The notes beneath the pieces are model-generated. The model worked only from the letters and a program-made list of their open reading frames with translations, was not told the origin of the DNA and ran no database searches. The position numbers and the translations under genes are program-made. A stretch of DNA of 64,000 nt from Comamonas granuli NBRC 101663 (GTDB lineage Bacteria; Pseudomonadota; Gammaproteobacteria; Burkholderiales; Burkholderiaceae_C), in contig NZ_BBJX01000005.1 in the NCBI RefSeq assembly GCF_000739995.1, forward strand, positions 186,001 to 250,000, given 5' to 3'. Below, piece after piece: positions 8,960 to 16,412 of this stretch. How positions within the stretch are numbered: position 1 is the first letter of the stretch; each line of letters begins with the position of its first letter.

Positions 8960-9517
8960 TCACCAGTGGCGCACGCGGCCGGTGTCGATGTGCACGAACT
9001 GCTCGCGCGGATAAAAACCCACGCCGCCGCCGCGCAGTGAGCGCGCGGCATCGCGCAGATCGGCCAGGGACACGCCGGGCAGGCGCACATCGATCGCCTT
9101 GCCGTCCATGTGCAGGCTGTGCTTGGCCACGCCACCCCCACGCGTGCCGCGCAGCGTGGCGTTGGTGCCGGGGCTGCGGTAGCCGGAAATCACCTGGAAG
9201 GGCTGTTCCGTGCCCAGTTCCTGGCGCACCCGGTGCAGCAGGTGGAAGAGCTGCGGGTCCATGGGGCCCACCTCGCCGCTGTAGTGGTCGCGCAGGAAGT
9301 GGTTGAGGCTGGTCAGCGCCGGCGCGAGGAAGCTGTCGCCCAGGGCGTACACCAGCGCGATCTGCTCGCGGGTGTGCGTGTGCTCCAGCGCCAGGCTGCG
9401 TGCGTCGGGCAGGCTGGCCAGCACAGGGGCAGCCTGCGGCAGGGTCGCGCCGGCTGCCAGCCACCGGGCGCAATGGCCCAGGAAGCGGCGGCGCGGGGAA
9501 GGTGGTGGTGGGGTCAT
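8960..9517 (-). CDS. YcbK/MepK-like (DUF882) periplasmic murein endopeptidase
   Basis: Likely zinc peptidase of the M15-like DUF882 family, whose E. coli member MepK cleaves peptide cross-links of the wall. The 185-residue product starts with a twin-arginine type leader (RRRFLGHCARW). It carries the metal-site motifs ISGYRSPGTN, SLHMDGKAIDVR and a final HIDTGRVRHW. It is 18 bp downstream of an L,D-transpeptidase gene in the same orientation. E. coli has the same pairing (ycbB-ycbK), which fits coordinated handling of 3-3 cross-links. Family assignment is firm; bond specificity is inferred. Confidence 0.88.
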   Translation of the reverse strand: MTPPPPSPRRRFLGHCARWLAAGATLPQAAPVLASLPDARSLALEHTHTREQIALVYALGDSFLAPALTSLNHFLRDHYSGEVGPMDPQLFHLLHRVRQELGTEQPFQVISGYRSPGTNATLRGTRGGGVAKHSLHMDGKAIDVRLPGVSLADLRDAARSLRGGGVGFYPREQFVHIDTGRVRHW

Positions 9518-9535
9518 GGGGCTTCTGGGTGTCGT

Positions 9536-11101
9536 TCAGCGGGCCTGGCGCCGCGCCAGGGCGTTGCGGCGCAGCGTCTGGTCGAGCAGCCGGTCGTGGC
9601 CGTAGATGTCGGCAAAGAAATAGGGGCGGCCGTTCTTCACGATGGTGGTGCTGTAGGCCAGCACCACGGGCACGGGCCGGGGCAGGCGCACGGTGTGCGA
9701 CTGGCCCTGGCCCATGGCCTCGCGGATGCGCTCGGGCGTCCAGGCCGGGTCGTCCTGGAGCACGAAGCGGGCCAGTGCCACGGGGTCTTCCACGCGGATG
9801 CAGCCGTGGCTGAAGTCGCGCCGCTCGCGCGCAAAGAGCTGGGTGCTGGGCGTGTGGTGCAGGTAGATGTTGCTGTGGTTGGGGAACACGAACTTGATGT
9901 CCCCCAGCGCATTGTGCGGGCCGGGCCGCTGGCGCAGGCGCATCTGGCCCTGCAGCACGGCGTTCAGATGGTCTGGCGTGAGGTCGGTGACGGCCTGGCC
10001 GCTGCCGTTGACGAACTCGAAGCCCTGCTGCGTGAAATAGGCGCTGTCGCGGCGCAGGCGGGGCACGGTCTCCTCGCGCGCGATCGACGGGGGCACATTC
10101 CAGTAGGGGCTGAACTCGATGAAGCGCATGGGCTCGTCGAACAGCGGGGTGTGCGTCTTCACGGACTTGCCGACGATGACCTTCATGCTCAGGGCCACGG
10201 TGGTGGCACCGCCATGCACCTCATAGGCGCGCAGCACGAACTCCGGCACGTTGACCACGATCATGCGGGGCGCCAGTTGCAGCGGCGTCCAGCGCAGGTG
10301 TTCCATGGCCAGCGTGATCTGCCGCGCGCGCTGGGCGGGCGCCACCTCCAGTTGGGCCAGCGTGCCTTTTCCCACCACGCCATCGGCCGCCAGCGCGTGG
10401 CGCTGCTGGAAGGCCTTGACGCCCTCTTGCAGCACAGTGTCGTAGGTCGGTGTGGGCTGCGTGCCTTCCGGCAGGTCGCCCAGTGCCACGAGCCGCTGGG
10501 TGAGCTGCGCCAGGCCGGCCCAGGGCTGGCCGGGTTCGAGCTTGCGTTTCCCGGGCAGCGGGGGCAGGGGCGTGGCCCAGGCGGCATGACCGGCCAGCGT
10601 GCGGTAATGCGCCAACAGGGCGCGCAGGCTGGCGTAGAGCGGCACACGGGGCGCGGCGGCGCGCAGCGCGTCGGCAAAATGCGGGGTGGCCAGAGCGGCC
10701 TGCAGGTAGGCGGCGGGGTCGAAGTCCCGTGCCGGCAAGGCCGTGAACTCTGCATGGATCTGGCGGGGATCGATGCGGCCGGCGTGCAGGTCAGCCAGGT
10801 AGCGGTGCAGCGCGGCGGTCAGGGCCGCGTCCAGCCGTGCGGCGCCGGCTTCGTCCAGGGCGGGGCCTTGGGCTGCGCCGGTGACGGCCTGCATCAGGGG
10901 CTGTGCGTCGTAATCCTGGGGCTCCAGGCCTTCGGCGTCCGCATCGGCCAGCACCTGGGCGGCCTGCAGTGCGGCGGGGGTGGGGCGCCCCCCGTCAAGG
11001 AAAACGCCCGCGCCCGCGGCCTGGCCCAGGCAGGCCAGGCACAGCGCCGTCAGGCCGCGCGCCAGGAGGGAGGGTGCCATGCGGGTGGGAGAAGAACGCA
11101 T
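9536..11101 (-). CDS. L,D-transpeptidase, LdtD (YcbB) type
   Basis: Periplasmic enzyme that forms 3-3 cross-links in peptidoglycan. The 521 residues start with a Sec signal peptide ending near GQAAGAG. A large N-terminal scaffold follows, then a peptidoglycan-binding region (VLQEGVKAFQQRHALAADG near residue 220). The YkuD catalytic domain carries YLHHTPSTQLF and the Cys motif FSHGCIRVEDP near residue 425. Domain order and length match LdtD rather than the short ErfK-type enzymes. An internal ATG at 11080 could also be the start. The mepK-like gene downstream supports the role. Confidence 0.92.
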   Translation of the reverse strand: MRSSPTRMAPSLLARGLTALCLACLGQAAGAGVFLDGGRPTPAALQAAQVLADADAEGLEPQDYDAQPLMQAVTGAAQGPALDEAGAARLDAALTAALHRYLADLHAGRIDPRQIHAEFTALPARDFDPAAYLQAALATPHFADALRAAAPRVPLYASLRALLAHYRTLAGHAAWATPLPPLPGKRKLEPGQPWAGLAQLTQRLVALGDLPEGTQPTPTYDTVLQEGVKAFQQRHALAADGVVGKGTLAQLEVAPAQRARQITLAMEHLRWTPLQLAPRMIVVNVPEFVLRAYEVHGGATTVALSMKVIVGKSVKTHTPLFDEPMRFIEFSPYWNVPPSIAREETVPRLRRDSAYFTQQGFEFVNGSGQAVTDLTPDHLNAVLQGQMRLRQRPGPHNALGDIKFVFPNHSNIYLHHTPSTQLFARERRDFSHGCIRVEDPVALARFVLQDDPAWTPERIREAMGQGQSHTVRLPRPVPVVLAYSTTIVKNGRPYFFADIYGHDRLLDQTLRRNALARRQAR

Positions 11102-11164
11102 CGTGCGAAGCCGCGCTCACCAGAAGGTGGCGCCGCGTGGGCAACGCACACAAAAAGAAGTTGA

Positions 11165-11254
11165 CGAGCCTTACCCCCGGCACTGGCTCCACAGTTAGGG
11201 CTGCTTGGTTCCCCACCTGACCCGGTTGGCCGCTTCACCATGCGGGGAGGCCCG
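11165..11254 (-). ncRNA. ffs: Signal recognition particle 4.5S RNA
   Basis: On the minus strand the conserved SRP core is readable: GGGTCAGGTGGGGAACCAAG followed by CAGCC, matching the Ffh-binding stem and tetraloop region of bacterial 4.5S RNA. The ends pair: CGGGCCT near 11254 with AGGCTCG near 11165, and CCCCGCA with TGCCGGGG inside. A TAGAAT at 11270-11265 is a possible -10 box with a start close to the predicted 5' end. The exact ends are estimates. It diverges from dnaX. Confidence 0.88.
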
Positions 11255-11349
11255 TCAGGATGGGATTCTACCCTCTGAACGGCGGCGCTGTGGAGGATGG
11301 TGGACGCAGCACCCCTACCTTGCAGGCCATGGGCCGTAGAATCGTGCGG

Positions 11350-13329
11350 ATGTCCTACCTCGTGCTCGCCCGCAAGTACCGCCCGCGCAACTTCACCGAA
11401 ATGGTGGGGCAGCAGCATGTGGTGCAGGCGCTGACCAATGCGCTCACGCAGCAGCGGCTGCACCATGCTTATTTGTTCACGGGCACGCGCGGCGTGGGCA
11501 AGACCACGGTGTCGCGCATTCTGGCCAAGTCGCTCAACTGCCAGGGGCCTGACGGGCAGGGCGGTATCACCGCCACGCCCTGTGGCGTGTGCCCGGCCTG
11601 TACGGACATCGACAGCGGGCGCTTTCCTGACTATACCGAGCTGGACGCAGCCTCCAACCGCGGCGTGGACGAGGTGCAGGGCCTGTTGGAGCAGGCGGTG
11701 TACAAGCCGGTGCAGGGGCGCTTCAAGGTCTTCATGATCGACGAAGTGCACATGCTGACCAACACGGCTTTCAACGCCATGCTCAAGACGCTGGAAGAGC
11801 CGCCCGAGTACCTCAAGTTCGTGCTCGCCACGACCGATCCGCAGAAGGTGCCGGTCACCGTGCTGAGCCGCTGCCTGCAGTTCAACCTGCGCCCCATGGC
11901 GCCCGAGACGGTGCTGGAGCACCTGGCCCAGGTGCTGGCCACCGAGCAGGTGCCGGCCGAGCCGCAGGCGCTGCGCCTGCTGGCGCGCGCCGCGCGCGGC
12001 TCCATGCGCGATGCGCTCTCGCTCACCGACCAGGCCATTGCCTTCGGCAGCGGCCGCATCGAGGAAGCCACCGTGCGCCAGATGCTGGGCAGCGTGGACT
12101 GCAGCCATGTGCTGCACCTGATCGACGCACTGGCCCAGGCCGATGGGCGCAGCGTGGTGCACACCGTCGAGACCCTGCGGCAGAACGGCCTGTCCGCCGC
12201 CTCCACGCTGGAGGAGATGGTGACCGTGCTGCAGCGCATGGCCGTGCTGCAGGCCGTACCCGGCATGGACGCCGGCGCCGCCAGCGACCCCGAGGCCGCC
12301 GAGGTGCAGCGCCTGGCCGCGTTGCTGCCCGCGGACGAAACGCAACTGCTCTACAGCATCTGCCTGCATGGCCGCGCCGAACTGGGCCTGGCCCCGGACG
12401 AGTACGCTGCGCTCACCATGGTGCTGCTGCGCCTGCTGCCCTTCAAGGCCACCAGCGGTACGGCGGAAAAAAAAACACTGAAACCGGCTGAGGCCCCGCC
12501 CGCTGCGGCCGCCGCCCCCGCCGCGCCAGCGCCTGCCGGGCCTGCCCCGCATGCTGCGCCGGCTGCGCTGCAACCAGAGCCAAAAGAGGCTGCAGCGCCC
12601 GTGGTGCAAGCGCAACCAGCTATCGAATCCATAGCGGAGCAGACGCCAGCCCCCGCCCCGGAGGCCCCGTTCATGCCGGCCGCTGTGGCAGACGCGCAGC
12701 CGGCACCGGCAGAACCTGCCCAGGCCGCCGCCGGCGAACCCGAGGCCGAGCCTGCGCGGCAGGCGGCATCCGCCCGGCTGCGCGCCTTGCCCGTGCGCAG
12801 CCCCGAGGCCGCCGCGCCTGTGCCCCAGGCACCGGCCGCGGCGGCGCCCAAGGTGGCTCCCATTCCCGTGCGCGAGCCGCGCCAGGAGGGCGCCCGGCTC
12901 CAGCCCCGGCCGGCCGAGGGCGCTGCCGCCCGGCGCCTGGTGCCGACCGCCGAGGGCGAGGCCTGGCAGGCGGCCGTGCAGCAGCTCATCGCCAGCGAGG
13001 CCATCACCGCGCTGGTGCGCGAGCTGGCGCTGCAGTCCCAACTGGTGGCGCGCGACGGCGAGCACTGGCTGCTGCGCGTGGAGAGCGAGTCGCTCAACCA
13101 GGGCAGTACGCGCGAGCGCCTGCGCGCCGCGCTGGCCGCTGCGGGCCTGGCGCAGCAGATCAGCGTGGAGCTGGGCCCCGTGACGGACAGCCCGGCGCTG
13201 CGCAATGCGGCGCGGCAGAACGAACGCCAGCAGCGCGCCCTGGAGATCGTGCAGAACGACCCCTTCGTGCAGACCCTGGTGCGCGAGTTCGATGCGCGCA
13301 TCGTGCCGGGCAGCGTGCAGCCGCTCTGA
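11350..13329 (+). CDS. dnaX: DNA polymerase III subunits tau/gamma
   Basis: Clamp-loader ATPase and polymerase-organising subunit. Full-length tau is 659 residues. The Walker A motif GTRGVGKTT has Lys at residue 51. Zinc cysteines lie in CGVCPAC, with Cys also at LNCQ, and the Walker B region is MIDEVHML. A long Ala/Pro/Glu-rich linker (residues ~375-540) precedes the C-terminal tau domain. Nine A residues at 12467-12475 mark a slippage site for a gamma form. A GATAGCT repeat lies in frame in the linker. The ATG at 11350 gives the family start MSYLVLARKYRP. First gene of dnaX-ybaB-recR. Confidence 0.96.
   Translation: MSYLVLARKYRPRNFTEMVGQQHVVQALTNALTQQRLHHAYLFTGTRGVGKTTVSRILAKSLNCQGPDGQGGITATPCGVCPACTDIDSGRFPDYTELDAASNRGVDEVQGLLEQAVYKPVQGRFKVFMIDEVHMLTNTAFNAMLKTLEEPPEYLKFVLATTDPQKVPVTVLSRCLQFNLRPMAPETVLEHLAQVLATEQVPAEPQALRLLARAARGSMRDALSLTDQAIAFGSGRIEEATVRQMLGSVDCSHVLHLIDALAQADGRSVVHTVETLRQNGLSAASTLEEMVTVLQRMAVLQAVPGMDAGAASDPEAAEVQRLAALLPADETQLLYSICLHGRAELGLAPDEYAALTMVLLRLLPFKATSGTAEKKTLKPAEAPPAAAAAPAAPAPAGPAPHAAPAALQPEPKEAAAPVVQAQPAIESIAEQTPAPAPEAPFMPAAVADAQPAPAEPAQAAAGEPEAEPARQAASARLRALPVRSPEAAAPVPQAPAAAAPKVAPIPVREPRQEGARLQPRPAEGAAARRLVPTAEGEAWQAAVQQLIASEAITALVRELALQSQLVARDGEHWLLRVESESLNQGSTRERLRAALAAAGLAQQISVELGPVTDSPALRNAARQNERQQRALEIVQNDPFVQTLVREFDARIVPGSVQPL
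12463..12496 (+). promoter_or_regulatory. dnaX A9 slippage site producing a short gamma form
   Basis: Codons 372-376 read GCG GAA AAA AAA ACA. With one extra A in the transcript, or a -1 ribosomal shift, the frame becomes AAC ACT GAA ACC GGC TGA and ends at about 380 residues. With one A missing it becomes CAC TGA and ends at about 376 residues. Both alternative frames therefore terminate at once, as at known dnaX slippage sites. The AAA-domain part would be complete in either short product. Confidence 0.72.
12581..12636 (-). repeat. GATAGCT palindromic repeat, copy 4, inside dnaX
   Basis: On the minus strand: CGCTATGGATTCGATAGCTG, then TTGCGCTTGCACCACGGGCG, CTGCAGCC and an AT-richer tail. 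The element lies in the linker of DnaX (about residues 411-429) and adds codons without breaking the frame. Confidence 0.78.
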
Positions 13330-13374
13330 ACATCCCCTCTTTCTTTTCCCACCCATTCAACGAAAGGTCTATCC

Positions 13375-13707
13375 ATGTTCAACAAAGGACAACTCGCCGG
13401 TCTCATGAAGCAGGCCCAGGCCATGCAGGACAACCTGAAGAAGGCGCAGGACGAACTGGGCAGCATCGAGGTCGAGGGCGAATCCGGCGCCGGGCTGGTC
13501 AAGGTCGTCATGACCTGCAAGCACGACGTCAAGCGCGTCACCATCGACCCCAGCCTGCTGCAGGATGACAAGGACATGCTTGAAGACCTGGTCGCCGCCG
13601 CCTTCAACGCCGCCGTGCGCAAGGCCGAGGAGACCTCGGCCGAGAAGATGGGCAAGATCACCGCAGGCATGCCAGGCCTCCCCGGCGGCATGAAATTCCC
13701 TTTCTGA
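13375..13707 (+). CDS. ybaB: Nucleoid-associated protein YbaB/EbfC
   Basis: Small dimeric DNA-binding protein of the YbaB/EbfC family, 110 residues, the usual length. It has the Met/Gln-rich coiled-coil start ([20 protein letters not shown]), the central [19 protein letters not shown], and a Gly/Met-rich tail ending GGMKFPF. It is in the conserved position between dnaX and recR, 45 bp after dnaX, with CGAAAGG upstream of its ATG. Confidence 0.95.
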   Translation: MFNKGQLAGLMKQAQAMQDNLKKAQDELGSIEVEGESGAGLVKVVMTCKHDVKRVTIDPSLLQDDKDMLEDLVAAAFNAAVRKAEETSAEKMGKITAGMPGLPGGMKFPF

Positions 13708-13856
13708 TGCTGGCTACTGCGCGGGCGATCCGCGTCGTTGGGCGGTGCTCGCAATCCTCACGACCAGAAAGGTCGTTCCGGTTGCTGCGCTCCGTCCGCC
13801 TCGCGGCTCATCCCGCTCGCTACGCCCTGGAGGGCGGGGTATGAACAGCAACCACC
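13708..13856. other. Structured spacer between ybaB and recR
   Basis: A 149-bp spacer interrupts an operon that is otherwise tight. It contains a short hairpin (GACCAGAAAGGTC) and an 8-bp inverted pair, GGTTGCTG at 13778 and CAGCAACC at 13845, enclosing GC-rich sequence. No open frame in it looks like a protein. It may be a second kind of intergenic repeat element; no other copy occurs in this window. Confidence 0.35.
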
Positions 13857-14447
13857 ATGTCCAACACCCACTCGCTTGACGCGCTGATCCAGGCCCTGCG
13901 GCGGCTGCCGGGGGTGGGGGCGAAGTCGGCGGCGCGCATGGCGTTTCACCTGCTGCAGCACGACCGCGCCGGTGCACGCCAACTGGCACAGGCGCTGGAG
14001 CAGGCGGTGGACCAGGTGCGCCACTGCGCGCGCTGCCATACCTTTACCGAAGCGCCCGTGTGCGCCACCTGCCTGGATGCGCGGCGCGACGCCACGCGCC
14101 TGTGCGTGGTCGAGACGCCCGCCGACCAGTCCGCCATGGAGCGCACCGGCGCTTTCCATGGGCTGTACTTCGTGCTCATGGGGCGGCTGTCGCCGCTGGA
14201 CGGCGTGGGCCCGCGCGACATTGGCGTGCAGGCCCTGCTCGAGCGCGCCTGCGACGGCGTGGTGCAGGAGGTCATCCTGGCCACGGGCTTCACCGCCGAG
14301 GGCGAGGCCACGGCCCACGTGGTGGGCGAGGCGCTGCGCGCGCGCGGGCTGCGCGTCACGCGCCTGGCGCGCGGCGTGCCCGTGGGCAGCGAACTGGAAT
14401 ATGTGGACCTGGGCACCATCGCCCATGCGCTGGCGGATAGGCGATAG
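13857..14447 (+). CDS. recR: Recombination protein RecR
   Basis: Works with RecF and RecO to load RecA at single-stranded gaps. The 196-residue protein has the helix-hairpin-helix region [20 protein letters not shown], the four-cysteine zinc finger CARC...CATC, and a TOPRIM domain starting [16 protein letters not shown] and containing the conserved [13 protein letters not shown]. Length and motif order are standard. It is the third gene of the dnaX-ybaB-recR cluster, set apart by the structured spacer. Confidence 0.96.
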   Translation: MSNTHSLDALIQALRRLPGVGAKSAARMAFHLLQHDRAGARQLAQALEQAVDQVRHCARCHTFTEAPVCATCLDARRDATRLCVVETPADQSAMERTGAFHGLYFVLMGRLSPLDGVGPRDIGVQALLERACDGVVQEVILATGFTAEGEATAHVVGEALRARGLRVTRLARGVPVGSELEYVDLGTIAHALADRR

Positions 14448-14465
14448 GGACAGGGGCCGCACTGC

Positions 14466-14494
14466 GGCGCAGCAGCCCTGGCCGGGGCTGCGCC
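14466..14494 (+). terminator. Strong hairpin after recR
   Basis: GGCGCAGCAGCCC, the short loop TGGCC, then GGGCTGCGCC form a long GC-rich stem 19 bp after the recR stop. No T-tract follows, so it is a candidate attenuator or rho-linked end rather than a textbook terminator. The rest of 14448-14537 shows nothing else. Confidence 0.4.
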
Positions 14495-14537
14495 ACCGTG
14501 CGGCGCTGCACGGCCCGTCAGGAGGCGCAGTGGTTTG

Positions 14538-14592
14538 CGCTATTGGTTTGATAGCTGTTTGCGCTGATTGGTAAAGCGCTGGAGGCATTTTT
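14538..14592 (+). repeat. GATAGCT palindromic repeat, copy 5
   Basis: GCTATTGGTTTGATAGCTGT, then TTGCGCTGATTGGTAAAGCG, CTGGAGGC and a T-rich tail. Its 3' GGAGG ends about 11 bases before the ATG of the MAPEG gene and is the only Shine-Dalgarno-like sequence there, so the repeat may supply the ribosome-binding site. Confidence 0.85.
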
Positions 14593-14596
14593 CATT

Positions 14597-15022
14597 ATGA
14601 ATACCAATTCCCATCTGGCGCATTTCACCGTGGCCTACTGGTGCGTATTGGTGGCGGTGCTGCTGCCGCTGGCGTGCTCGCTCATCGCCAAGCGTGCGGG
14701 CTTTGGCAAGAAGCGTGCGCAGGGCGGCTACGACAACCACCAGCCGCGCGCCTGGCTGGCGCGGCAGACGGGCGCGGCGGCGCGCGCCAATGCGGCGCAG
14801 GCCAACAGCTTTGAGGCGCTGCCCTTCTTCATGGGGGCGGTCATCATCGCCCACCAGCTCGGCGCCGGGCAGACGGCGCTGGACCTGCTGGCCCTGCTGT
14901 GGGTGCTGCTGCGCCTGTTCTACATCGTCACCTACGTGGCCGACCAGCCGACGGCACGCAGCGCTGTCTGGGGCGCGGCCTTCGTGGTCAACATCGCCAT
15001 CTTCTTCCTCGGCTGGCGCTGA
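14597..15022 (+). CDS. MAPEG family membrane protein
   Basis: Small integral membrane protein of the eicosanoid/glutathione metabolism (MAPEG) family. The 141 residues form four hydrophobic segments. The conserved pattern RANAAQANSFEALPFFMGAV after the first loop is typical. Bacterial members are mostly of unknown substrate. The reading frame begins just after a repeat that may supply its ribosome-binding site. Confidence 0.85.
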   Translation: MNTNSHLAHFTVAYWCVLVAVLLPLACSLIAKRAGFGKKRAQGGYDNHQPRAWLARQTGAAARANAAQANSFEALPFFMGAVIIAHQLGAGQTALDLLALLWVLLRLFYIVTYVADQPTARSAVWGAAFVVNIAIFFLGWR

Positions 15023-15156
15023 CGGACGGCGCGCGCGCCGGGCCGCTCTACCGGAGCGCGGGTACGTAGATTCCCCCATCGCGTCATCCCTGATGTGCGC
15101 AGGCCGTCTCCCGGGCACAATTGCTGCAATGCAACATCGTGGAGGCTGTGCTGTCC

Positions 15157-16206
15157 GTGTCCTGGCTTATTGAACGCCGCCGTGCGCTGGGCGCGCTGGG
15201 CACCCTGGCCCTGGCCGGGCCGGGGCCCTGGGTGCGTGCCGGGGCGCAGGTGCCGCAGGCCATCACCGTGGCCATGGGCGGGGGGGCGATGCACCCGCTG
15301 CGCCACCTGCCGCTGGACATCGCCCAGCAGTTGGACTACTTCCGCCAGGAGGGCCTGGACGCCACCCTGCAGGACCATGCCAGCGATGCCCTGGCCCTGC
15401 ATGCGCTGGCCCGTGGCCAGGCCGACGTGGCTGCCGTGGGCTACGAGCATGCGGTGCAGGCGGCCGCTGCGCCGGGCGCCGGCCTGCGCGCGCTGGTGCT
15501 GCAGACGCGCGCGCCCCAACTGGCGCTGGCCGTCTCGCTGCGGGCCTTGCCGCGCTACCGCGACCCGGGCGATCTGCGGCGCAGCCGCATCGGCATCAGC
15601 GCCTGGGGCGCGCTGGACCACGCCATGGCCTGCATGGTGCTGGCGCAGGCCGGGCTGGCACCCGAGGAGGTGCAGTTCATCGCCGTGGGCGACGGGCCGC
15701 GCGCGCAGGCGGCGCTGCGCGCGGGGCGCGTGCATGCCCTGTGCCAGCCCGATGCGGTGCTGGCGCGCCTGGAGCGCCAGGGCGAGGTGCGCATCGTGGC
15801 CGACGCGCGCGGCCTCGATGCCTCGCAGGCCGTGTTTGGCGGCCCCATGCCCGGCACCTGCCTGGTGGCGAGCACGGCCTTTGTCCAGGCCCGGGCGGGG
15901 CGTGCGCAGGCCCTGGTGAATGCCGTGGTGCATGCCCTCAAGTGGCTGCGCACCGCCGAGCCGGCCGATGTCGTGCGCCTGGTGCCGCCCGCCGGGCTGC
16001 TGGCCGAGCGCAGCCTGTACTTTGCCGCTCTGGCACGTGTGCGCGAGGTCATCTCGCCCGACGGCATGATGCCCGAGGCCGGGCCGGCGACGGCCCTGCG
16101 CGCGCTGGCCGTGCTGCAGCCGACGCTGGCGGTGCGCAAGGGCGAGCTGGCGCGCACCTACACGCAGGACTTCGTGCGCCAGGCGCGGCAGAAGTACGGC
16201 GTGTAG
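15157..16206 (+). CDS. ABC-type solute-binding protein, NMT1/SsuA-like
   Basis: Predicted periplasmic binding protein of the NMT1/taurine-nitrate-like group, about 349 residues. A leader with ERRRALGALG followed by a hydrophobic run suggests Sec or Tat export. The mature part has the family's opening VPQAITVAMGGG and the substrate-cleft pattern LGQADVAAVGYEHAV-like (ARGQADVAAVGYE). No permease or ATPase gene is adjacent, so the transport partner and ligand are unknown. The start is uncertain: GTG at 15157 is preferred, with GTG at 15148 or TTG at 15121 as alternatives. Confidence 0.72.
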   Translation: MSWLIERRRALGALGTLALAGPGPWVRAGAQVPQAITVAMGGGAMHPLRHLPLDIAQQLDYFRQEGLDATLQDHASDALALHALARGQADVAAVGYEHAVQAAAAPGAGLRALVLQTRAPQLALAVSLRALPRYRDPGDLRRSRIGISAWGALDHAMACMVLAQAGLAPEEVQFIAVGDGPRAQAALRAGRVHALCQPDAVLARLERQGEVRIVADARGLDASQAVFGGPMPGTCLVASTAFVQARAGRAQALVNAVVHALKWLRTAEPADVVRLVPPAGLLAERSLYFAALARVREVISPDGMMPEAGPATALRALAVLQPTLAVRKGELARTYTQDFVRQARQKYGV

Positions 16207-16253
16207 GGGCCGGGCGCGTTTATGCTTGCAGGCTTTTGCGCCTCGTTCCTGCC

Positions 16254-16406
16254 ATGACGCTTCACCTCAGCCTCGGTCCCCTGATCGCCCTGGTCGCGGG
16301 CATTCTGATCCTCGTGTTCCCGCGCCTGCTCTCCACCATCGTGGCGCTGTACCTCATCCTCGTGGGCGTGCTGGGGCTGCTGGGCATGCACCAGTGGCGC
16401 CTGTGA
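16254..16406 (+). CDS. Small DUF3096-like membrane protein
   Basis: A 50-residue protein (MTLHLSLGPLIALVAGILIL...) with two hydrophobic helices separated by PRLLS. It matches the pattern of the DUF3096 family of tiny membrane proteins, whose function is unknown. It is only 47 bp after the solute-binding protein gene and converges with mltD 6 bp away. Assignment rests on pattern memory and length. Confidence 0.7.
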   Translation: MTLHLSLGPLIALVAGILILVFPRLLSTIVALYLILVGVLGLLGMHQWRL

Positions 16407-16412
16407 GCGCGC

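Noticed and set aside
11260-11349. Upstream extension of dnaX
   Set aside because: The frame stays open upstream, but this part overlaps the 4.5S RNA promoter region. The family N-terminus MSYLVLARK starts at 11350.
15157-16206. Complete ABC importer operon
   Set aside because: Only the binding protein is present; neither permease nor ATPase genes flank it.
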